Under the pieces are notes generated by a model, which was given only the letters and a program-made list of their open reading frames with translations, was not told the DNA's origin and ran no database searches. 64,000 nt of DNA, from assembly GCF_000317595.1 (NCBI RefSeq), contig NZ_AEJC01000191.1, positions 1 to 64,000 on the forward strand, read 5' to 3'. Source of the DNA: Streptomyces ipomoeae 91-03. Lineage in GTDB: Bacteria > Actinomycetota > Actinomycetes > Streptomycetales > Streptomycetaceae. This document shows positions 8,412 to 18,814 of this stretch, in pieces. Position 1 is the first letter of the stretch; each line of letters opens with the position of its first letter. Both the position numbers and the translations under genes were made by a program.

Positions 8412-10010
8412 GTGATCGAGCCGCACGCCCCCGCACCCCCCGGTACCCCACCCCCCTTGCGCGGCGGAGGCGTCAGCCACGCGTGGCTCCCCGTCCGCCC
8501 CGGCGTAGGCCGACTCCTCGTCCTGGCCGGCGTCTTCGTCTGCGCCGCCTGCGGACTCGTGTACGAACTCGAACTCGTCGCCCTCGCCTCGTACCTGATC
8601 GGCGACTCGGTCACCCAGGCCTCCGTCGTCCTCTCCGTCATGGTCTTCGCCATGGGCCTCGGCTCCCTCGCCGCCAAACGCCTCCGCCCCCGCGCGGCCC
8701 TCGGCTTCGGCGCCATCGAGGCGGCCCTCGCACTCATCGGCGGCTGCAGCGCCCTCGCGCTGTACGCCGCGTTCGCCTGGACCGGCGACTGGGGCGGCAT
8801 GTGGGCCGGCGGCTCCCGCTACCTCCTCGTCGCCTTCTCCCTGGCCATCGGCCTGCTGATCGGCGCCGAAGTCCCGCTGCTCATGGAGCTGATCCAACGC
8901 ATCCGAAGACAGGACGCGGCCGGCACGGTCGCGGACCTCTTCGCGGCCGACTACGTGGGCGCACTGGTCGGCGGCCTCGCCTTCCCCTTCCTCCTCCTGC
9001 CCTGGCTCGGCCAGCTGACCGGCGCCCTCCTCACCGGCACGGTCAACGCGCTGGTCGGGGGCGCCCTCGTCCTCGGCCTGTTCCGCCACGATCTGACCCG
9101 CCGCGCCCGCTGGTTCCTCCTCCTCACCAACTTCGCCGTACTCGTCCTGCTCGCCACCGCGGCCCTGCACGTCGACGACTTCGAACGCGCCGTCAGACGC
9201 GCCGTCTACGGCAGAGACGTACGCGTCGCACTGCAGACCGGCGTCCAGGAGATCGTCCTCACCGGCGGCACCGACGGCCGCCCGCTCTCCCTCTTCCTCG
9301 ACGGCCGCCTGCGCATGAGCGCCCGCGACGAGTACCGCTACCACCACGCCCTGGTCCACCCCGCGATGACCGCCGGCCCCCACGCCCGTGTCCTCGTCCT
9401 CGGCGGCGGAGACGGCCTCGCCGTCCGCGAGGTCCTCCACCACGAGGGCGTACGCCAGGTGGACGTCGTGGAACTCGACCCGGGCGTGGTCCGCCTCGCC
9501 CGCACCGACCCGCCCCTGTCCACCCTGAACGGCCACGCCTACGACGACGACCGCGTCCGAGTCTTCACGGCCGACGCCTTCACCTGGCTCCGCGACGCCG
9601 GCCCGGCGACGTCCTACGACTACGACGTCGTGATCTCGGACCTCCCCGACCCCGGCATCACGGCGAGCACCAAGCTCTACTCACAGGAGTTCTACGGCCT
9701 CGCCCGCCAGGTCCTCGCAGACGACGGCCGCCTCGTCGTGCACGCGGGGCCCGTGGCGTCCCGCCCCCGCGCCTTCTGGACGGTCGACGCCACCCTCCGC
9801 GCCGTCGGCCTGCACACCACCCCCTACCTGGTGCGCGCCCCCCACACCACCCGCACGCCCCACGACTGGGGTTTCGTACTGGCCACGCCGAGCTCCGCCG
9901 GCCGACCCCCCGCGCTGAACCTGGGGGCAACGGCCACACCCCTGGACGACGCCTCCCGCGTCAAAGGCCTCCCCCCGTCCACGCTGGTACATCCGAGGTA
10001 CGCCGACTGA
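8412..10010 (+). CDS. Membrane-bound polyamine aminopropyltransferase (spermidine synthase)-like protein
   Basis: About 532 residues in two parts. The N-terminal half has seven or so membrane helices (from [20 protein letters not shown] through [18 protein letters not shown]). The C-terminal half is a spermidine-synthase Rossmann domain with [17 protein letters not shown] and VVELDPGVV, followed by ISDLPDPG, the usual SpeE active-site segment. SpeE transfers an aminopropyl group from decarboxylated SAM to putrescine; whether this membrane-fused form does so is untested. The start is uncertain: GTG 8412 ([10 protein letters not shown]) fits relatives I remember, while ATG 8292 has a better G-rich upstream site. 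Confidence 0.85.
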   Translation: MIEPHAPAPPGTPPPLRGGGVSHAWLPVRPGVGRLLVLAGVFVCAACGLVYELELVALASYLIGDSVTQASVVLSVMVFAMGLGSLAAKRLRPRAALGFGAIEAALALIGGCSALALYAAFAWTGDWGGMWAGGSRYLLVAFSLAIGLLIGAEVPLLMELIQRIRRQDAAGTVADLFAADYVGALVGGLAFPFLLLPWLGQLTGALLTGTVNALVGGALVLGLFRHDLTRRARWFLLLTNFAVLVLLATAALHVDDFERAVRRAVYGRDVRVALQTGVQEIVLTGGTDGRPLSLFLDGRLRMSARDEYRYHHALVHPAMTAGPHARVLVLGGGDGLAVREVLHHEGVRQVDVVELDPGVVRLARTDPPLSTLNGHAYDDDRVRVFTADAFTWLRDAGPATSYDYDVVISDLPDPGITASTKLYSQEFYGLARQVLADDGRLVVHAGPVASRPRAFWTVDATLRAVGLHTTPYLVRAPHTTRTPHDWGFVLATPSSAGRPPALNLGATATPLDDASRVKGLPPSTLVHPRYAD

Positions 10011-10119
10011 GTCCCGTGCCGACCGAGCCGCGGGAGGAAGGCCGAATCTCGTGAGGAACACGGGCAATACCGCGTATGTACCGGTGCGGGGCGGTGGCTC
10101 GTGGGTAGGCTCGACTGTC

Positions 10120-11175
10120 ATGGAGCATGAGGTGTTCGTTCCGGTTCCCGTCGACCGCCTCCGGGAGGCGCTGTCCGACCCCGAGCGGGTGGCCCGAGCG
10201 GTCCCCGGGCTCCAGCAGGACGCGGGCACCCCACCCGTGGCCGGTCGTCTGAAGGTACGCGTCGCCGGCCACACCATCACCTACCGCGGCACCCTCCGCG
10301 TCACCCCCCAGGCCGACGGCACGTACGCCGTCGAGGGCGACGCCACGGAGGCCCGAGGCACCGGCTCCGTGAAGCTCGCCCTGACCGTCCGCCTGATCCC
10401 GGCCACCGAGGGCACCACCGTCAACGTCACCGGCACCGCCACGGCCGACGGCCGCGTGACCGAACTGCCGGGGGACGCGGTCACATCAGCGATGGAGCGG
10501 CTGCTCGGGAGGTTCGCGGGGAACCTGGGGGACGCGGCTGCCGCCGAGGAGGAAGAACGGGAGGCGGAGGCCGACGGCGAGCCCGGAACAGCGGGGGAGA
10601 CCGACGAAGGGCCGGACGCGGGTGGCGGCGAGCCCGCCGGAGGCGCTGACGCGGGCGGTGGTGAGCCGGTTGCCGGAGGCGCTGACACGGGCGGTGGCGA
10701 GCCGGCTGCCGGAGGCGCTGACGCGGGTGGCGGCGAGCCCGTTGCCGGAGGTGCTGACACAGGCGACGACGACCGCGTTGCCGGAGGCGCTGATGTGGGC
10801 GGTGACAAGTCCGCCGCTGGAGGTACTGACGCGGGCGGTGACAAGTCCGCCGCCGGAAGTGCCGGGGCGGGGGGCGGGGAGTCCGAAGACTCCGTCTTCG
10901 AGGCCGAGATTCCGCCGTCCTCCCTCGACCCGTTCGCCGAGGACGACTTCGCCGCCGGGGGAGAGCCGCCGGCCGAGGCCGCGCACGCCCGGCGGACGAT
11001 GATCGGCCGGAGCGCGGAGGAGGTGGACCACGCCCCGCCGCGCGGCCGTTACGCCCCGGTCCCGGCCCCCGAGACGGTCTCCGCCGGCACGGCCCTCCGC
11101 TGGGCGGCCCCCGCGGCGGCCCTGGTCCTGGCCTCGGCCATCATCGTGGGCCGGGCCCTGCGCAAGCGCCGCTGA
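10120..11175 (+). CDS. SRPBCC (CoxG-like) protein with repeat linker and C-terminal membrane anchor
   Basis: 351 residues. Residues 1-145 form a START/SRPBCC domain of the CoxG type (MEHEVFVPVPVDRLREALSD, then VAGHTITYRGTLRVT). This fold binds hydrophobic ligands and in CoxG recruits proteins to the membrane. A long Gly/Asp/Glu linker of 12-residue repeats (GGADAGGGEPVA type) follows, and a C-terminal helix (AAPAAALVLASAIIVGRAL) with the basic end RKRR anchors the protein, leaving the domain in the cytoplasm. The start is ATG 10120, chosen because the domain begins there. The linker length is probably variable between strains because it is a DNA minisatellite. Confidence 0.8.
   Translation: MEHEVFVPVPVDRLREALSDPERVARAVPGLQQDAGTPPVAGRLKVRVAGHTITYRGTLRVTPQADGTYAVEGDATEARGTGSVKLALTVRLIPATEGTTVNVTGTATADGRVTELPGDAVTSAMERLLGRFAGNLGDAAAAEEEEREAEADGEPGTAGETDEGPDAGGGEPAGGADAGGGEPVAGGADTGGGEPAAGGADAGGGEPVAGGADTGDDDRVAGGADVGGDKSAAGGTDAGGDKSAAGSAGAGGGESEDSVFEAEIPPSSLDPFAEDDFAAGGEPPAEAAHARRTMIGRSAEEVDHAPPRGRYAPVPAPETVSAGTALRWAAPAAALVLASAIIVGRALRKRR
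10639..10854 (+). repeat. 36-bp in-frame tandem repeat
   Basis: Units starting GGAGGCGCTGAC at 10639 and recurring every 36 bases (10675, 10711, 10747, 10783, 10819), six copies with drift. They encode the Gly-rich linker of the SRPBCC protein. Confidence 0.9.
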
Positions 11176-11214
11176 GGGCCACCTCCTCAGGCCCCCAACC
11201 CTGATCCGACGGAG

Positions 11215-11433
11215 TCAGGCACCGAGACCGAGAAGGGCGACCTGAAGGGGAAGCGCGGGCTGCTCGGGAAGGGGCGGCGGCTCCTCGCCGCGACCCGTGT
11301 GCGTGGCCGGGACCGCGCGCAGGCCCTGGATGCCGTCGGCGGCCCACTGCGCGTTCGTCGCGGGAAGCGACAGCGTCAGGCGCCGTCCGTCGGCGAGGGT
11401 GGTTTCGAGCTTGGTCGGGTCGTTCGCCTGCAT
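11215..11433 (-). CDS. Small conserved-looking hypothetical protein
   Basis: 72 residues from ATG 11433 (MQANDPTKLETTLADGRRLT...). It is hydrophilic with a Pro/Leu-rich end, has no signal or membrane segment, and matches no family I know. Codon use is normal for the window. It is convergent with the SRPBCC gene and its upstream region is a repeat tract (11462-11530). Confidence 0.55.
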   Translation of the reverse strand: MQANDPTKLETTLADGRRLTLSLPATNAQWAADGIQGLRAVPATHTGRGEEPPPLPEQPALPLQVALLGLGA

Positions 11434-11461
11434 GGCAACTCGCCTTCGTCGCACACGAATA

Positions 11462-11530
11462 TTCAGCTTCGACTGTTCGGCTTGCACTGTTCGGCTTCGA
11501 CGGTTCCATTTCGATCGTTCGGCTTCGACA
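11462..11530. repeat. Imperfect GTTCGGCTTCGAC repeats
   Basis: Four degenerate copies of a 13-base word of the type GTTCGGCTTCGAC within 70 bases, interspersed with related TTC-rich words. The tract lies in the leader of the small minus-strand gene and before the divergent aldose epimerase gene. Confidence 0.6.
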
Positions 11531-11679
11531 AGAGGAACGCCGGTGCGGGAGGGAAGGTTCCTCGCACCTCAGCCCGTCCGGCGTTCGAGGACGAGCCCGG
11601 AGGGGGATCCGCCGCCCACCGGCCCGCAGGCGACGTACGTCCCCACCCCCAGAAGCTCGGCCAGTAATAAGGTCGTCGC

Positions 11680-12474
11680 GTGACTAGCGAACTGATCACG
11701 TTGGCCGCGGGTGACGCGGAGGCCGTGTTGGCGCCGGGCAACGGCGGACGCGTGGCGAGCCTGCGCATCGGCGGGCTCGAACTGCTGCGCCAGGGCGAGA
11801 GGTTCGGCTGCTTCCCGATGGTCCCCTGGTGCGGACGTATCCGGGACGGCCGCTTCCTCAGCGGCGGCGCCGTACAGCAGATGCCCCTGAACGCCCCGCC
11901 CAACGCCATCCACGGCACCACACGCGACGGAGCGTGGAAGGTCGCCGGTCGAGAGGAGTCGGCGGCCGTCCTCACGTACGACCTGGTCGACCCCTGGCCG
12001 TACCCCGGCCGAGTCACCCAGGCCGTCACGCTCACCCCGGACAGCCTCACGCTCACCATGTCCGTGGAGACGTACGAGGACTCCTTCCCGGCGCAGATCG
12101 GCTGGCACCCCTGGTTCAACCGCACCCTGGAGGACGGCGGCGCGGAGGTGCGGCTGGACTTCAGCCCCGTCTGGCAGGAGGAGCGGGGCGAGGACCATCT
12201 GCCCACCGGCAACCGTGTCGACCCCAGGCCGGGACCGTGGGACGACTGCTTCGGCATGCCCGACGGCGTCGATGTCACCCTCACCTGGCCGGACCGCCTG
12301 GAGCTGAAGGTGGCGTCCCGCGAGGAGTGGGTCGTGGTGTACGACGAGCAGGCGGAGGCGGTGTGCGTCGAGCCGCAGACCGGCCCGCCCAACGGACTCA
12401 ACACCCACCCCCGTCTGGTCACCCCCATCGACCCCCTGGAAGCCACGACCACGTGGAGCTGGCGACGCCTGTGA
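11680..12474 (+). CDS. Aldose 1-epimerase (galactose mutarotase) family protein
   Basis: 264 residues with the mutarotase beta-sandwich pattern: PMVPWCGRIRDGRF near residue 47, NAIHGTTRD with the catalytic-type His near 75, and IGWHPWFNR near 144. The family interconverts alpha and beta anomers of sugars in the cytoplasm; actinobacterial members of this length have unknown sugar preference. GTG 11680 is the start, with AAGG about 8 bases before. It is followed 94 bases later by pyrE. Confidence 0.85.
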   Translation: MTSELITLAAGDAEAVLAPGNGGRVASLRIGGLELLRQGERFGCFPMVPWCGRIRDGRFLSGGAVQQMPLNAPPNAIHGTTRDGAWKVAGREESAAVLTYDLVDPWPYPGRVTQAVTLTPDSLTLTMSVETYEDSFPAQIGWHPWFNRTLEDGGAEVRLDFSPVWQEERGEDHLPTGNRVDPRPGPWDDCFGMPDGVDVTLTWPDRLELKVASREEWVVVYDEQAEAVCVEPQTGPPNGLNTHPRLVTPIDPLEATTTWSWRRL

Positions 12475-12568
12475 CGGACCCCCGCGGGCAGCGGACCGCC
12501 CGAACGATCCGCCGGTCGTACCACCCGCACCCGGCGGCGACCACGAACGCCCCCCTTAAGCTGGCTGC

Positions 12569-13123
12569 ATGACTGACGTGGACGTACGTGGCTCGTTGCT
12601 GCAGCAGATCAAGGACAAGGCCGTGGTGCACGGCAAGGTGACCCTGTCGTCGGGTCTGGAGGCGGACTACTACGTCGACCTGCGCCGCGTCACGCTCGAC
12701 GGTGAGGCCGCCCCGCTGGTCGGGCAGGTGCTGCTCGACCTGACCGCCGACCTCGACTTCGACGCGGTCGGCGGTCTCACGATGGGCGCGGACCCGGTGG
12801 CCGGCGCCATGCTGCACGCCGCCGCCGCCCGGGGCCGCCGGCTGGACGCGTTCGTCGTACGCAAGGCGGCGAAGGCGCACGGGTTGCAGCGGCGGGTGGA
12901 AGGGCCGGAGATCAGCGGCCGGCGCGTCCTGGTCGTCGAGGACACCTCCACCACCGGCGGCTCCCCGCTCACCGCCGTCGAGGCCGTGCGCGAGGCCGGG
13001 GCCGAGGTCGTCGCCGTCGCGACCATCGTCGACCGCGCGACCGGCGCCGCCGAGAAGATCGAGCAGGGCGCGGGCGTCCCGTACCGCTACGCGTATTCGA
13101 AGGACGAACTGGGCCTCGACTGA
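12569..13123 (+). CDS. pyrE: Orotate phosphoribosyltransferase
   Basis: 184 residues. It makes orotidine 5'-phosphate from orotate and PRPP, the fifth step of UMP synthesis. The PRPP-binding signature VLVVEDTSTTGGSPLTAVEA is present near residues 110-130, and the N-terminal VTLSSGLEADYYVDLRR is typical of OPRT. It is standalone, as usual in actinomycetes, not next to the other pyr genes. Length and order are normal. Confidence 0.93.
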   Translation: MTDVDVRGSLLQQIKDKAVVHGKVTLSSGLEADYYVDLRRVTLDGEAAPLVGQVLLDLTADLDFDAVGGLTMGADPVAGAMLHAAAARGRRLDAFVVRKAAKAHGLQRRVEGPEISGRRVLVVEDTSTTGGSPLTAVEAVREAGAEVVAVATIVDRATGAAEKIEQGAGVPYRYAYSKDELGLD

Positions 13124-13328
13124 CGGCGGCTGCCGGTGCCGTGGGAACACCCGAGGTCACCCACCGGGTCACCCACTCGGAAGCCCAGGATCAGGGGTTA
13201 CCGAACAGTTCCGGACACATTGGCCGGAGCATCCGGTCAAGTCTGGAAAGATGGGGCCGACGATGATGTCGCAACCCTAGGTCAGGGCTCGTAAGCACAA
13301 CGCCACCCGCACATACAAGGAGCGGACC

Positions 13329-14351
<1,023 letters not shown>

Positions 14352-14695
14352 CCCACACACACGGGGTGCCGTCACCGTCGCCGCTCCCCAGCGGTGGGCA
14401 GCCGCGCCGCTGGGCCGGCTGCCCACCCACGTCTGTCCCCAGCTGCGGGCAGTCGTGCCGCTGGGGCGGCACGGGTGGGCGCGGCGGCACCCCGTAAGCG
14501 CCGGGCTGCGCGACCCCACCCGGCCGGCACCAACCCCGGCCCACCGCACAGCTCCGGCCCCCTTAGAGCCCCCAACCCCCGGCCCACCGCACACTCCCGG
14601 GCCCCGCTGGACCGCCCCGCCTCGCCCCACCCCACAGCCAAGTCCCACCCCAACCACACCTGGCCCGAACACCCCGGACGCGGGATGATCCGACC
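14352..14695. repeat. Intergenic palindromic repeat region (Streptomyces dispersed element type)
   Basis: No gene. The first 130 bases hold two tandem stem-loop units. In unit 1, CCCAGCG (14387-14393) pairs with CGCTGGG (14408-14414), but the overlapping GTGGGCAGCC (14394-14403) pairs with GGCTGCCCAC (14417-14426), so two folds compete. Unit 2 (from about 14437) repeats the CCCCAGC...GCTGGGG stem. A diverged relative is at 21070-21190. The rest is C-rich sequence before the MFS gene. It probably also ends fba transcription. Confidence 0.7.
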
Positions 14696-16180
14696 ATGGC
14701 CGAAGTCCGGCTCAGCTCACCCCAGGGCAAGTGGATCCTCCTGACCACGGTCCTCGGCTCCAGCATGGCCTTGCTGGACTCGACGGTCGTCAACGTCGCC
14801 CTCCCCCGCATCGGCCACGACCTGAACGCCGACCTGTCCGCCCTCCAGTGGACCGTCAACGCGTACATGCTCACCCTCGCCGGCCTGATCCTCCTCGGCG
14901 GCGCCCTGGGCGACCGCTTCGGCCGCCGCAAGATCTTCGTACTCGGCGTGGTCTGGTTCGCCGCCGCCTCACTCCTGTGCGGCATCGCCCCGAACGGCGC
15001 CGTACTGATCGCCGCCCGAGCCCTGCAAGGCATCGGCGGCGCCCTCCTCACCCCCGGCTCCCTCGCCCTCATCCAGGCGTCCTTCCACCCGGACGACAGG
15101 GCGAAGGCGGTGGGCCTGTGGTCCGGCTTCGGCGGCATCGGCGCCGCCGTAGGCCCGTTCCTGGGCGGCTGGCTGGTGGACGGCCCCGGCTGGCGCTGGG
15201 TCTTCCTCCTGAACGTCCCCCTGGCCCTCCTCTGCGTCCCGATCGCCGCCCGCCACGTACCGGAATCCGCTGGGGGAGGCGAGGCCCACGACTCCGGCTT
15301 CGACGTCCTCGGCGCCACCCTCGGCGCCCTCTCCCTCGCCTTCGTCACGTACGCCCTGATCGAGGCCGGAACCGGCTCCCTCCCCGTCACGCTCACGGCG
15401 ATCGTCGGCGTGGTGACGGGCGTGGCCTTCGTGCACGTCGAGCGCAGGCGCCCCGACCCGATGATGCCGCCGCAGATCTTCGCCTCCCGCCAGTTCACGG
15501 CGGTCAACATCGTTACCCTGTTCGTGTACGCGGCGTTCAGCGGCTTCTTCTTCCTCGCCGCCCTCCAGCTCCAGGTGGTCTCCGGCTACTCGGCCCTCGG
15601 CGCCGGTACGGCCCTGCTGCCCATCACCGCCCTGATGCTGCTCCTCTCCTCCCGCGCGGGCGCTCTCGGCGAACGCATCGGCCCCCGCATCCCCCTCACG
15701 GTCGGCCCCCTGCTGTGCGCGGCGGGCGTCCTGCTGATGCTGCGCGTGGGCACCGACGCCTCGTACGCGACGGACGTCCTGCCCGCCCTGCTCGTCCTGG
15801 GCCTCGGCATGGTGACCCTGGTGGCGCCGCTGACCGCCACCGTCCTCGCCTCCGTCACCACCGAGCACGCCGGCCTCGCCAGCGGCATCAACAACGCCGC
15901 CGCCCGCGCCGCCGGCCTCGTCGCGATCGCCGCACTGCCCCTTCTCGCCGGGATGGGTCCGGAGGCGTACCGCTCGCCCGCCGCCTTCGACTCCGCCTTC
16001 GACCGCGCGATGCCGCTGTGCGCGACCGCGTTGGTCGTCGCGGCGATCATCGCCTTCACGACCGTACGCCGTCCGTCCGCGGACTGCCGGCATCCGGAAT
16101 GCCGCACGCATTGCGGGGTGACGGCTCCGCCGTTGGAGACGGGGGCGGAGCCGGACTCCCAACCGCCTGACCGGCCATGA
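14696..16180 (+). CDS. MFS drug:proton antiporter, DHA2 (14-helix) family
   Basis: 494 residues with about 14 membrane helices. Motif A between helices 2 and 3 (GALGDRFGRRKIFV), motif C-like GGIGAAVGPFLGGWL in helix 5, and the N-terminal ALLDSTVVNVALPRIGHDL are typical of EmrB/QacA-type exporters. It should export small hydrophobic compounds from the cytoplasm using the proton gradient. No regulator gene is adjacent; the long C-terminal tail after the last helix (about 25 residues with two Cys and two His) is unusual for the family. Confidence 0.92.
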   Translation: MAEVRLSSPQGKWILLTTVLGSSMALLDSTVVNVALPRIGHDLNADLSALQWTVNAYMLTLAGLILLGGALGDRFGRRKIFVLGVVWFAAASLLCGIAPNGAVLIAARALQGIGGALLTPGSLALIQASFHPDDRAKAVGLWSGFGGIGAAVGPFLGGWLVDGPGWRWVFLLNVPLALLCVPIAARHVPESAGGGEAHDSGFDVLGATLGALSLAFVTYALIEAGTGSLPVTLTAIVGVVTGVAFVHVERRRPDPMMPPQIFASRQFTAVNIVTLFVYAAFSGFFFLAALQLQVVSGYSALGAGTALLPITALMLLLSSRAGALGERIGPRIPLTVGPLLCAAGVLLMLRVGTDASYATDVLPALLVLGLGMVTLVAPLTATVLASVTTEHAGLASGINNAAARAAGLVAIAALPLLAGMGPEAYRSPAAFDSAFDRAMPLCATALVVAAIIAFTTVRRPSADCRHPECRTHCGVTAPPLETGAEPDSQPPDRP

Positions 16181-16231
16181 CACCGGCGAGGAGCGAGCAG
16201 TTTCACCGGCCCGGGACGACGTTCCCCGGCA

Positions 16232-16480
16232 TCACTGGATCGGGGAGTCGGGCGGGGGGAGGCGGACGGTGCGATCCCGGTCCACGGAATCGACGCCGTC
16301 GACCGCCTCCAGGGCCGGAATCCGGTCCTCCGCGACGGTGCCGGAGAGCGTGCCGACGATCGGCTGCTCGCCCGTGACCGTCAGCCCGGCCCGCCGCAGG
16401 GCCTCCACGACTTCCGCGAACCGGTCGGGATCGACCGAGAGGATGACCCCGACCGGCTCGGACTGGGACGACTCGCTCAC
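16232..16480 (-). CDS. Standalone subtilisin-propeptide-like protein (putative inhibitor)
   Basis: 82 residues from GTG 16480. Its four bases GTGA overlap the TGA of the protease gene, so the two are translationally coupled. The sequence (VGVILSVDPDRFAEVVEALR, then IPALEAVDGVDSVDRDRTVRLPP) has the alpha-beta pattern of I9 propeptides and of small proteins often misannotated as ketohydroxyglutarate aldolase. I infer that it is an intramolecular-chaperone or inhibitor domain provided in trans to the subtilase upstream. No signal peptide, in line with the protease. Confidence 0.7.
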   Translation of the reverse strand: MSESSQSEPVGVILSVDPDRFAEVVEALRRAGLTVTGEQPIVGTLSGTVAEDRIPALEAVDGVDSVDRDRTVRLPPPDSPIQ

Positions 16481-17811
16481 GGGGCCTGGAGGAGGCCCGC
16501 GCCGACGTCCTTGACGGGATGGACCAGCGGGAACGCGCTGGCCTTCAGACTCGCCATGAGCTGGGCCGCGGAGGCGTGGGGGGTCGCCTGGGCGAGCAGC
16601 GCGATGACACCCGCGACGTGCGGGGTGGCCATGCTGGTGCCGCTCAGGGTCCGGTACCCACCGTCGGGGGCAGCCGAGTACACGTCCCTGCCGGGCGCGG
16701 CGATGTTGATCTCGCCGCCCTGGTCGTTGATGCCGCCGTTGGAGAAGAACGACGGGCTGATCGCCTTGTCGAGGGCGGCCACCGCGAGGATCGAGGGGCA
16801 GTTCGCGGGTCGGCTGACGGGAAAGACGGAGCCCGGCCGGTTGCTGTCGTTGCCCGCGGCGGCGACGATCACCGCCCCGAGCTTGAGCGCGCGCTGGGCC
16901 AGGTTCTCGTACGTCTGCGGGAAGAGCTCGCCCGGCCGGACCCGGGCGCCGAGCGACATGGAGATCACCTTCGCGCCCTGCGAGATGGCCCAGGCCATGC
17001 CCGCCAGGATCTGGCCGTCGCTGCCGACGCCCGCGTTGCTGAGCACCTTCGCCGCGAGGATCTGCGCGTCGGGTGCCACACCGTAGCGGGGTCCCTGCCT
17101 GGGGTTGGCCGGACCGGCGGCGGTGCCGATGCAGTGCGTGCCGTGGCCGTTGCCGTCCTCGACGGTCTCATTGGGCACGAAGGAGACCGTCGCCGCGATG
17201 CGCCCGGCCAGGTCCGGGTGGTCGGTGTCCACGCCGGTGTCGAGAACGGCGATCTTCACCCCCTTTCCGGTCTGGGGGGACAGATTGGCCCGGATCGCCT
17301 GGAGGCCCCAGGTCCAGTTCTTCTCGTGCCAGGCCGGGCCCTGGCCGGCGGCGAGCTCGGCCTCGGTGTGGCGGCTGACGACATCCTCGTCGCTGCGGAA
17401 GGCCGGGAAGAACTCGGTCGGCGCCTGGTGCGGGGCGGTGATCGGCATGGCGTAGACCAGGCGCTCCGGCTCGGCGGCGATGATCGAGGATTCCGTCTCG
17501 GCCGTGGTCACCAGCGCATGGCGCTGGTCGGGCCGCACCTCGACGACGGCGGCGGAGAGGTCTTCGAAGAGCACCGAGACATCGGGGCGCTCAAGGAGTT
17601 CCGCGACACTCGCGGCGTCGGCTCCTCGCACACGTTGGACGGACGCGATGTCGGCGCCGGCACGCAGTGCGTTCAGTCCGCTCTCCTCGTTGTTCGGCTC
17701 GAACAGGACCACATACCGACCGGTGTACTCCGAGTGCTGGCCAGTGAGGGGGCCACTGGGCCGATCAGGCTGTTCTCCGAAGGCGCGCCTGTCCATGGGG
17801 CCGTTCGCCAT
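16477..17811 (-). CDS. Subtilisin-family (S8) serine protease, apparently intracellular
   Basis: 444 residues without a signal peptide. Catalytic triad in the usual order: Asp in VKIAVLDTGVDTDHPDL (about 187), His in NGHGTHCIGTAAG (about 223), Ser in LSGTSMATPHVAG (about 392), with the oxyanion Asn in VAAAGNDSN. The first 165 residues do not look like a classical prosequence, although they contain a ferredoxin-like stretch (GRYVVLFEPNNEESGLNALR). The start at 17811 is preferred; 17865 is possible. It forms an operon with the small propeptide-like gene. The substrate is unknown. Confidence 0.88.
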   Translation of the reverse strand: MANGPMDRRAFGEQPDRPSGPLTGQHSEYTGRYVVLFEPNNEESGLNALRAGADIASVQRVRGADAASVAELLERPDVSVLFEDLSAAVVEVRPDQRHALVTTAETESSIIAAEPERLVYAMPITAPHQAPTEFFPAFRSDEDVVSRHTEAELAAGQGPAWHEKNWTWGLQAIRANLSPQTGKGVKIAVLDTGVDTDHPDLAGRIAATVSFVPNETVEDGNGHGTHCIGTAAGPANPRQGPRYGVAPDAQILAAKVLSNAGVGSDGQILAGMAWAISQGAKVISMSLGARVRPGELFPQTYENLAQRALKLGAVIVAAAGNDSNRPGSVFPVSRPANCPSILAVAALDKAISPSFFSNGGINDQGGEINIAAPGRDVYSAAPDGGYRTLSGTSMATPHVAGVIALLAQATPHASAAQLMASLKASAFPLVHPVKDVGAGLLQAP

Positions 17812-18195
17812 TGAATTTCCCGCTTTCTGTGTGCTTCCCCCTTGTTCGTGGACGCGCCGAGACATGGCGTGCCGGGCACCGAGGACGGTGGGTGCGGTTC
17901 AGCCGTGTGTCGACGCGCGATGCCATCGCCCGCAAGGCAAGGCTGTGTCCTTGGTCCCTGCCCTCGGTCCGCTGTCCTTGCTCCTTGCCAGGGCCTTCGG
18001 CATCGCCCCCTCGATCACCGTCGCACCGGGCGCGGAGGTCCGCAACGCGGCGACCGCCGGCCGAGGGAGGAGCACCGGACTTCACCGGGGGAGGAGCACC
18101 GGACTCCACTGGGGGAGGAGCACCGGACTCCACCAGGAAGGAAGACCGCGACACCGCCGGACGACCGGTGCCCCGCATGGGCCAGACTGGAACCC
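17812..18195. other. Divergent intergenic region with 24-bp repeats
   Basis: 384 bases between the divergent protease and DUF3151 genes. The promoter-proximal half shows no clear element. Three 24-bp tandem repeats (18065-18136) lie before DUF3151. Confidence 0.6.
18065..18136. repeat. 24-bp tandem repeat, three copies
   Basis: Units start GGGAGGAGCACCGGACT at 18065, 18089 and 18113, exactly 24 bases apart, with one or two substitutions between copies. Confidence 0.9.
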
Positions 18196-18609
18196 ATGAC
18201 GATTCACGAGAACCTCCTCGGGGGCCCGCCCCCGACGCACCTCCCCGACGACCCGGAGCCCCGCGAACTCCTCGCGAACGGAACGGCCCCGGCCGACGTC
18301 GCAGCCAAGTACCCCACCTCCTCCCTCGCCTGGGCCCAGCTCGCCGACGAGGCGTTCGAGCGGGGTGGCGTCGTGGAGTCGTACGCCTATGCCCGTACGG
18401 GTTACCACCGCGGCCTGGACGCCCTGCGCCGCAGTGGCTGGAAGGGCCACGGCCCCGTCCCCTGGGAGCACGAGCCGAACCGTGGCTTCCTGCGCGCCCT
18501 GCACGCCCTCGCCCGCGCCGCGCAGGCGATCGGCGAGCAGGAGGAGTACGAGCGCTGCACACAGTTCCTGAAGGACTCCTCGCCGACGGCGGCGCAGACA
18601 CTGGGCTGA
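18196..18609 (+). CDS. DUF3151 family protein
   Basis: 137 residues. Matches the actinobacterial DUF3151 family: N-terminal NLLGGPPPTHLPDD, central YPTSSLAWAQLADEAFE, and a helical C-terminal half with RGFLRALHALARAAQAIGE that looks like a TPR-type helical pair. Function unknown; cytoplasmic. The short upstream leader has no obvious ribosome site. In genomes I remember it lies beside tryptophan dioxygenase or near fba. A perfect hairpin terminator follows at 18790. Confidence 0.85.
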   Translation: MTIHENLLGGPPPTHLPDDPEPRELLANGTAPADVAAKYPTSSLAWAQLADEAFERGGVVESYAYARTGYHRGLDALRRSGWKGHGPVPWEHEPNRGFLRALHALARAAQAIGEQEEYERCTQFLKDSSPTAAQTLG

Positions 18610-18611
18610 GC

Positions 18612-18712
18612 CGGGCCTCTGCGGTCGGCGGTCTGAGCTGTGCCTATTCGGTCGGCTGGCCCGAGCGGGGCCTCTTCGGTTGGCTTGCCTCAGCCGGGCC
18701 TCTGCGGTCGGC
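18612..18712. repeat. Imperfect GCCGGGCCTCTGCGGTCGGC repeats
   Basis: The word GCCGGGCCTCTGCGGTCGGC occurs at about 18612 and 18693, with a degenerate copy (GCGGGGCCTCTTCGGTTGGC) near 18665. Non-coding, between DUF3151 and kynA. Confidence 0.65.
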
Positions 18713-18789
18713 CGGTCTGAGCCGAGCCACGGCGGTCGGCTGGGCGGGACCAGCCCCCACGGCCAGCCGAGCGGAGCGACTCCGTGCGG

Positions 18790-18814
18790 GTCCGCCTGGT
18801 GTGACCAGGCGGAC
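18790..18814 (+). terminator. Terminator after DUF3151
   Basis: GTCCGCCTGGT, loop GTG, ACCAGGCGGAC: a perfect 11-bp stem, followed by CTTGTGGTGT. A second stem (GTCGGGG/CCCCGAC, 18823-18842) follows at once and lies in the leader region of kynA. Confidence 0.8.
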
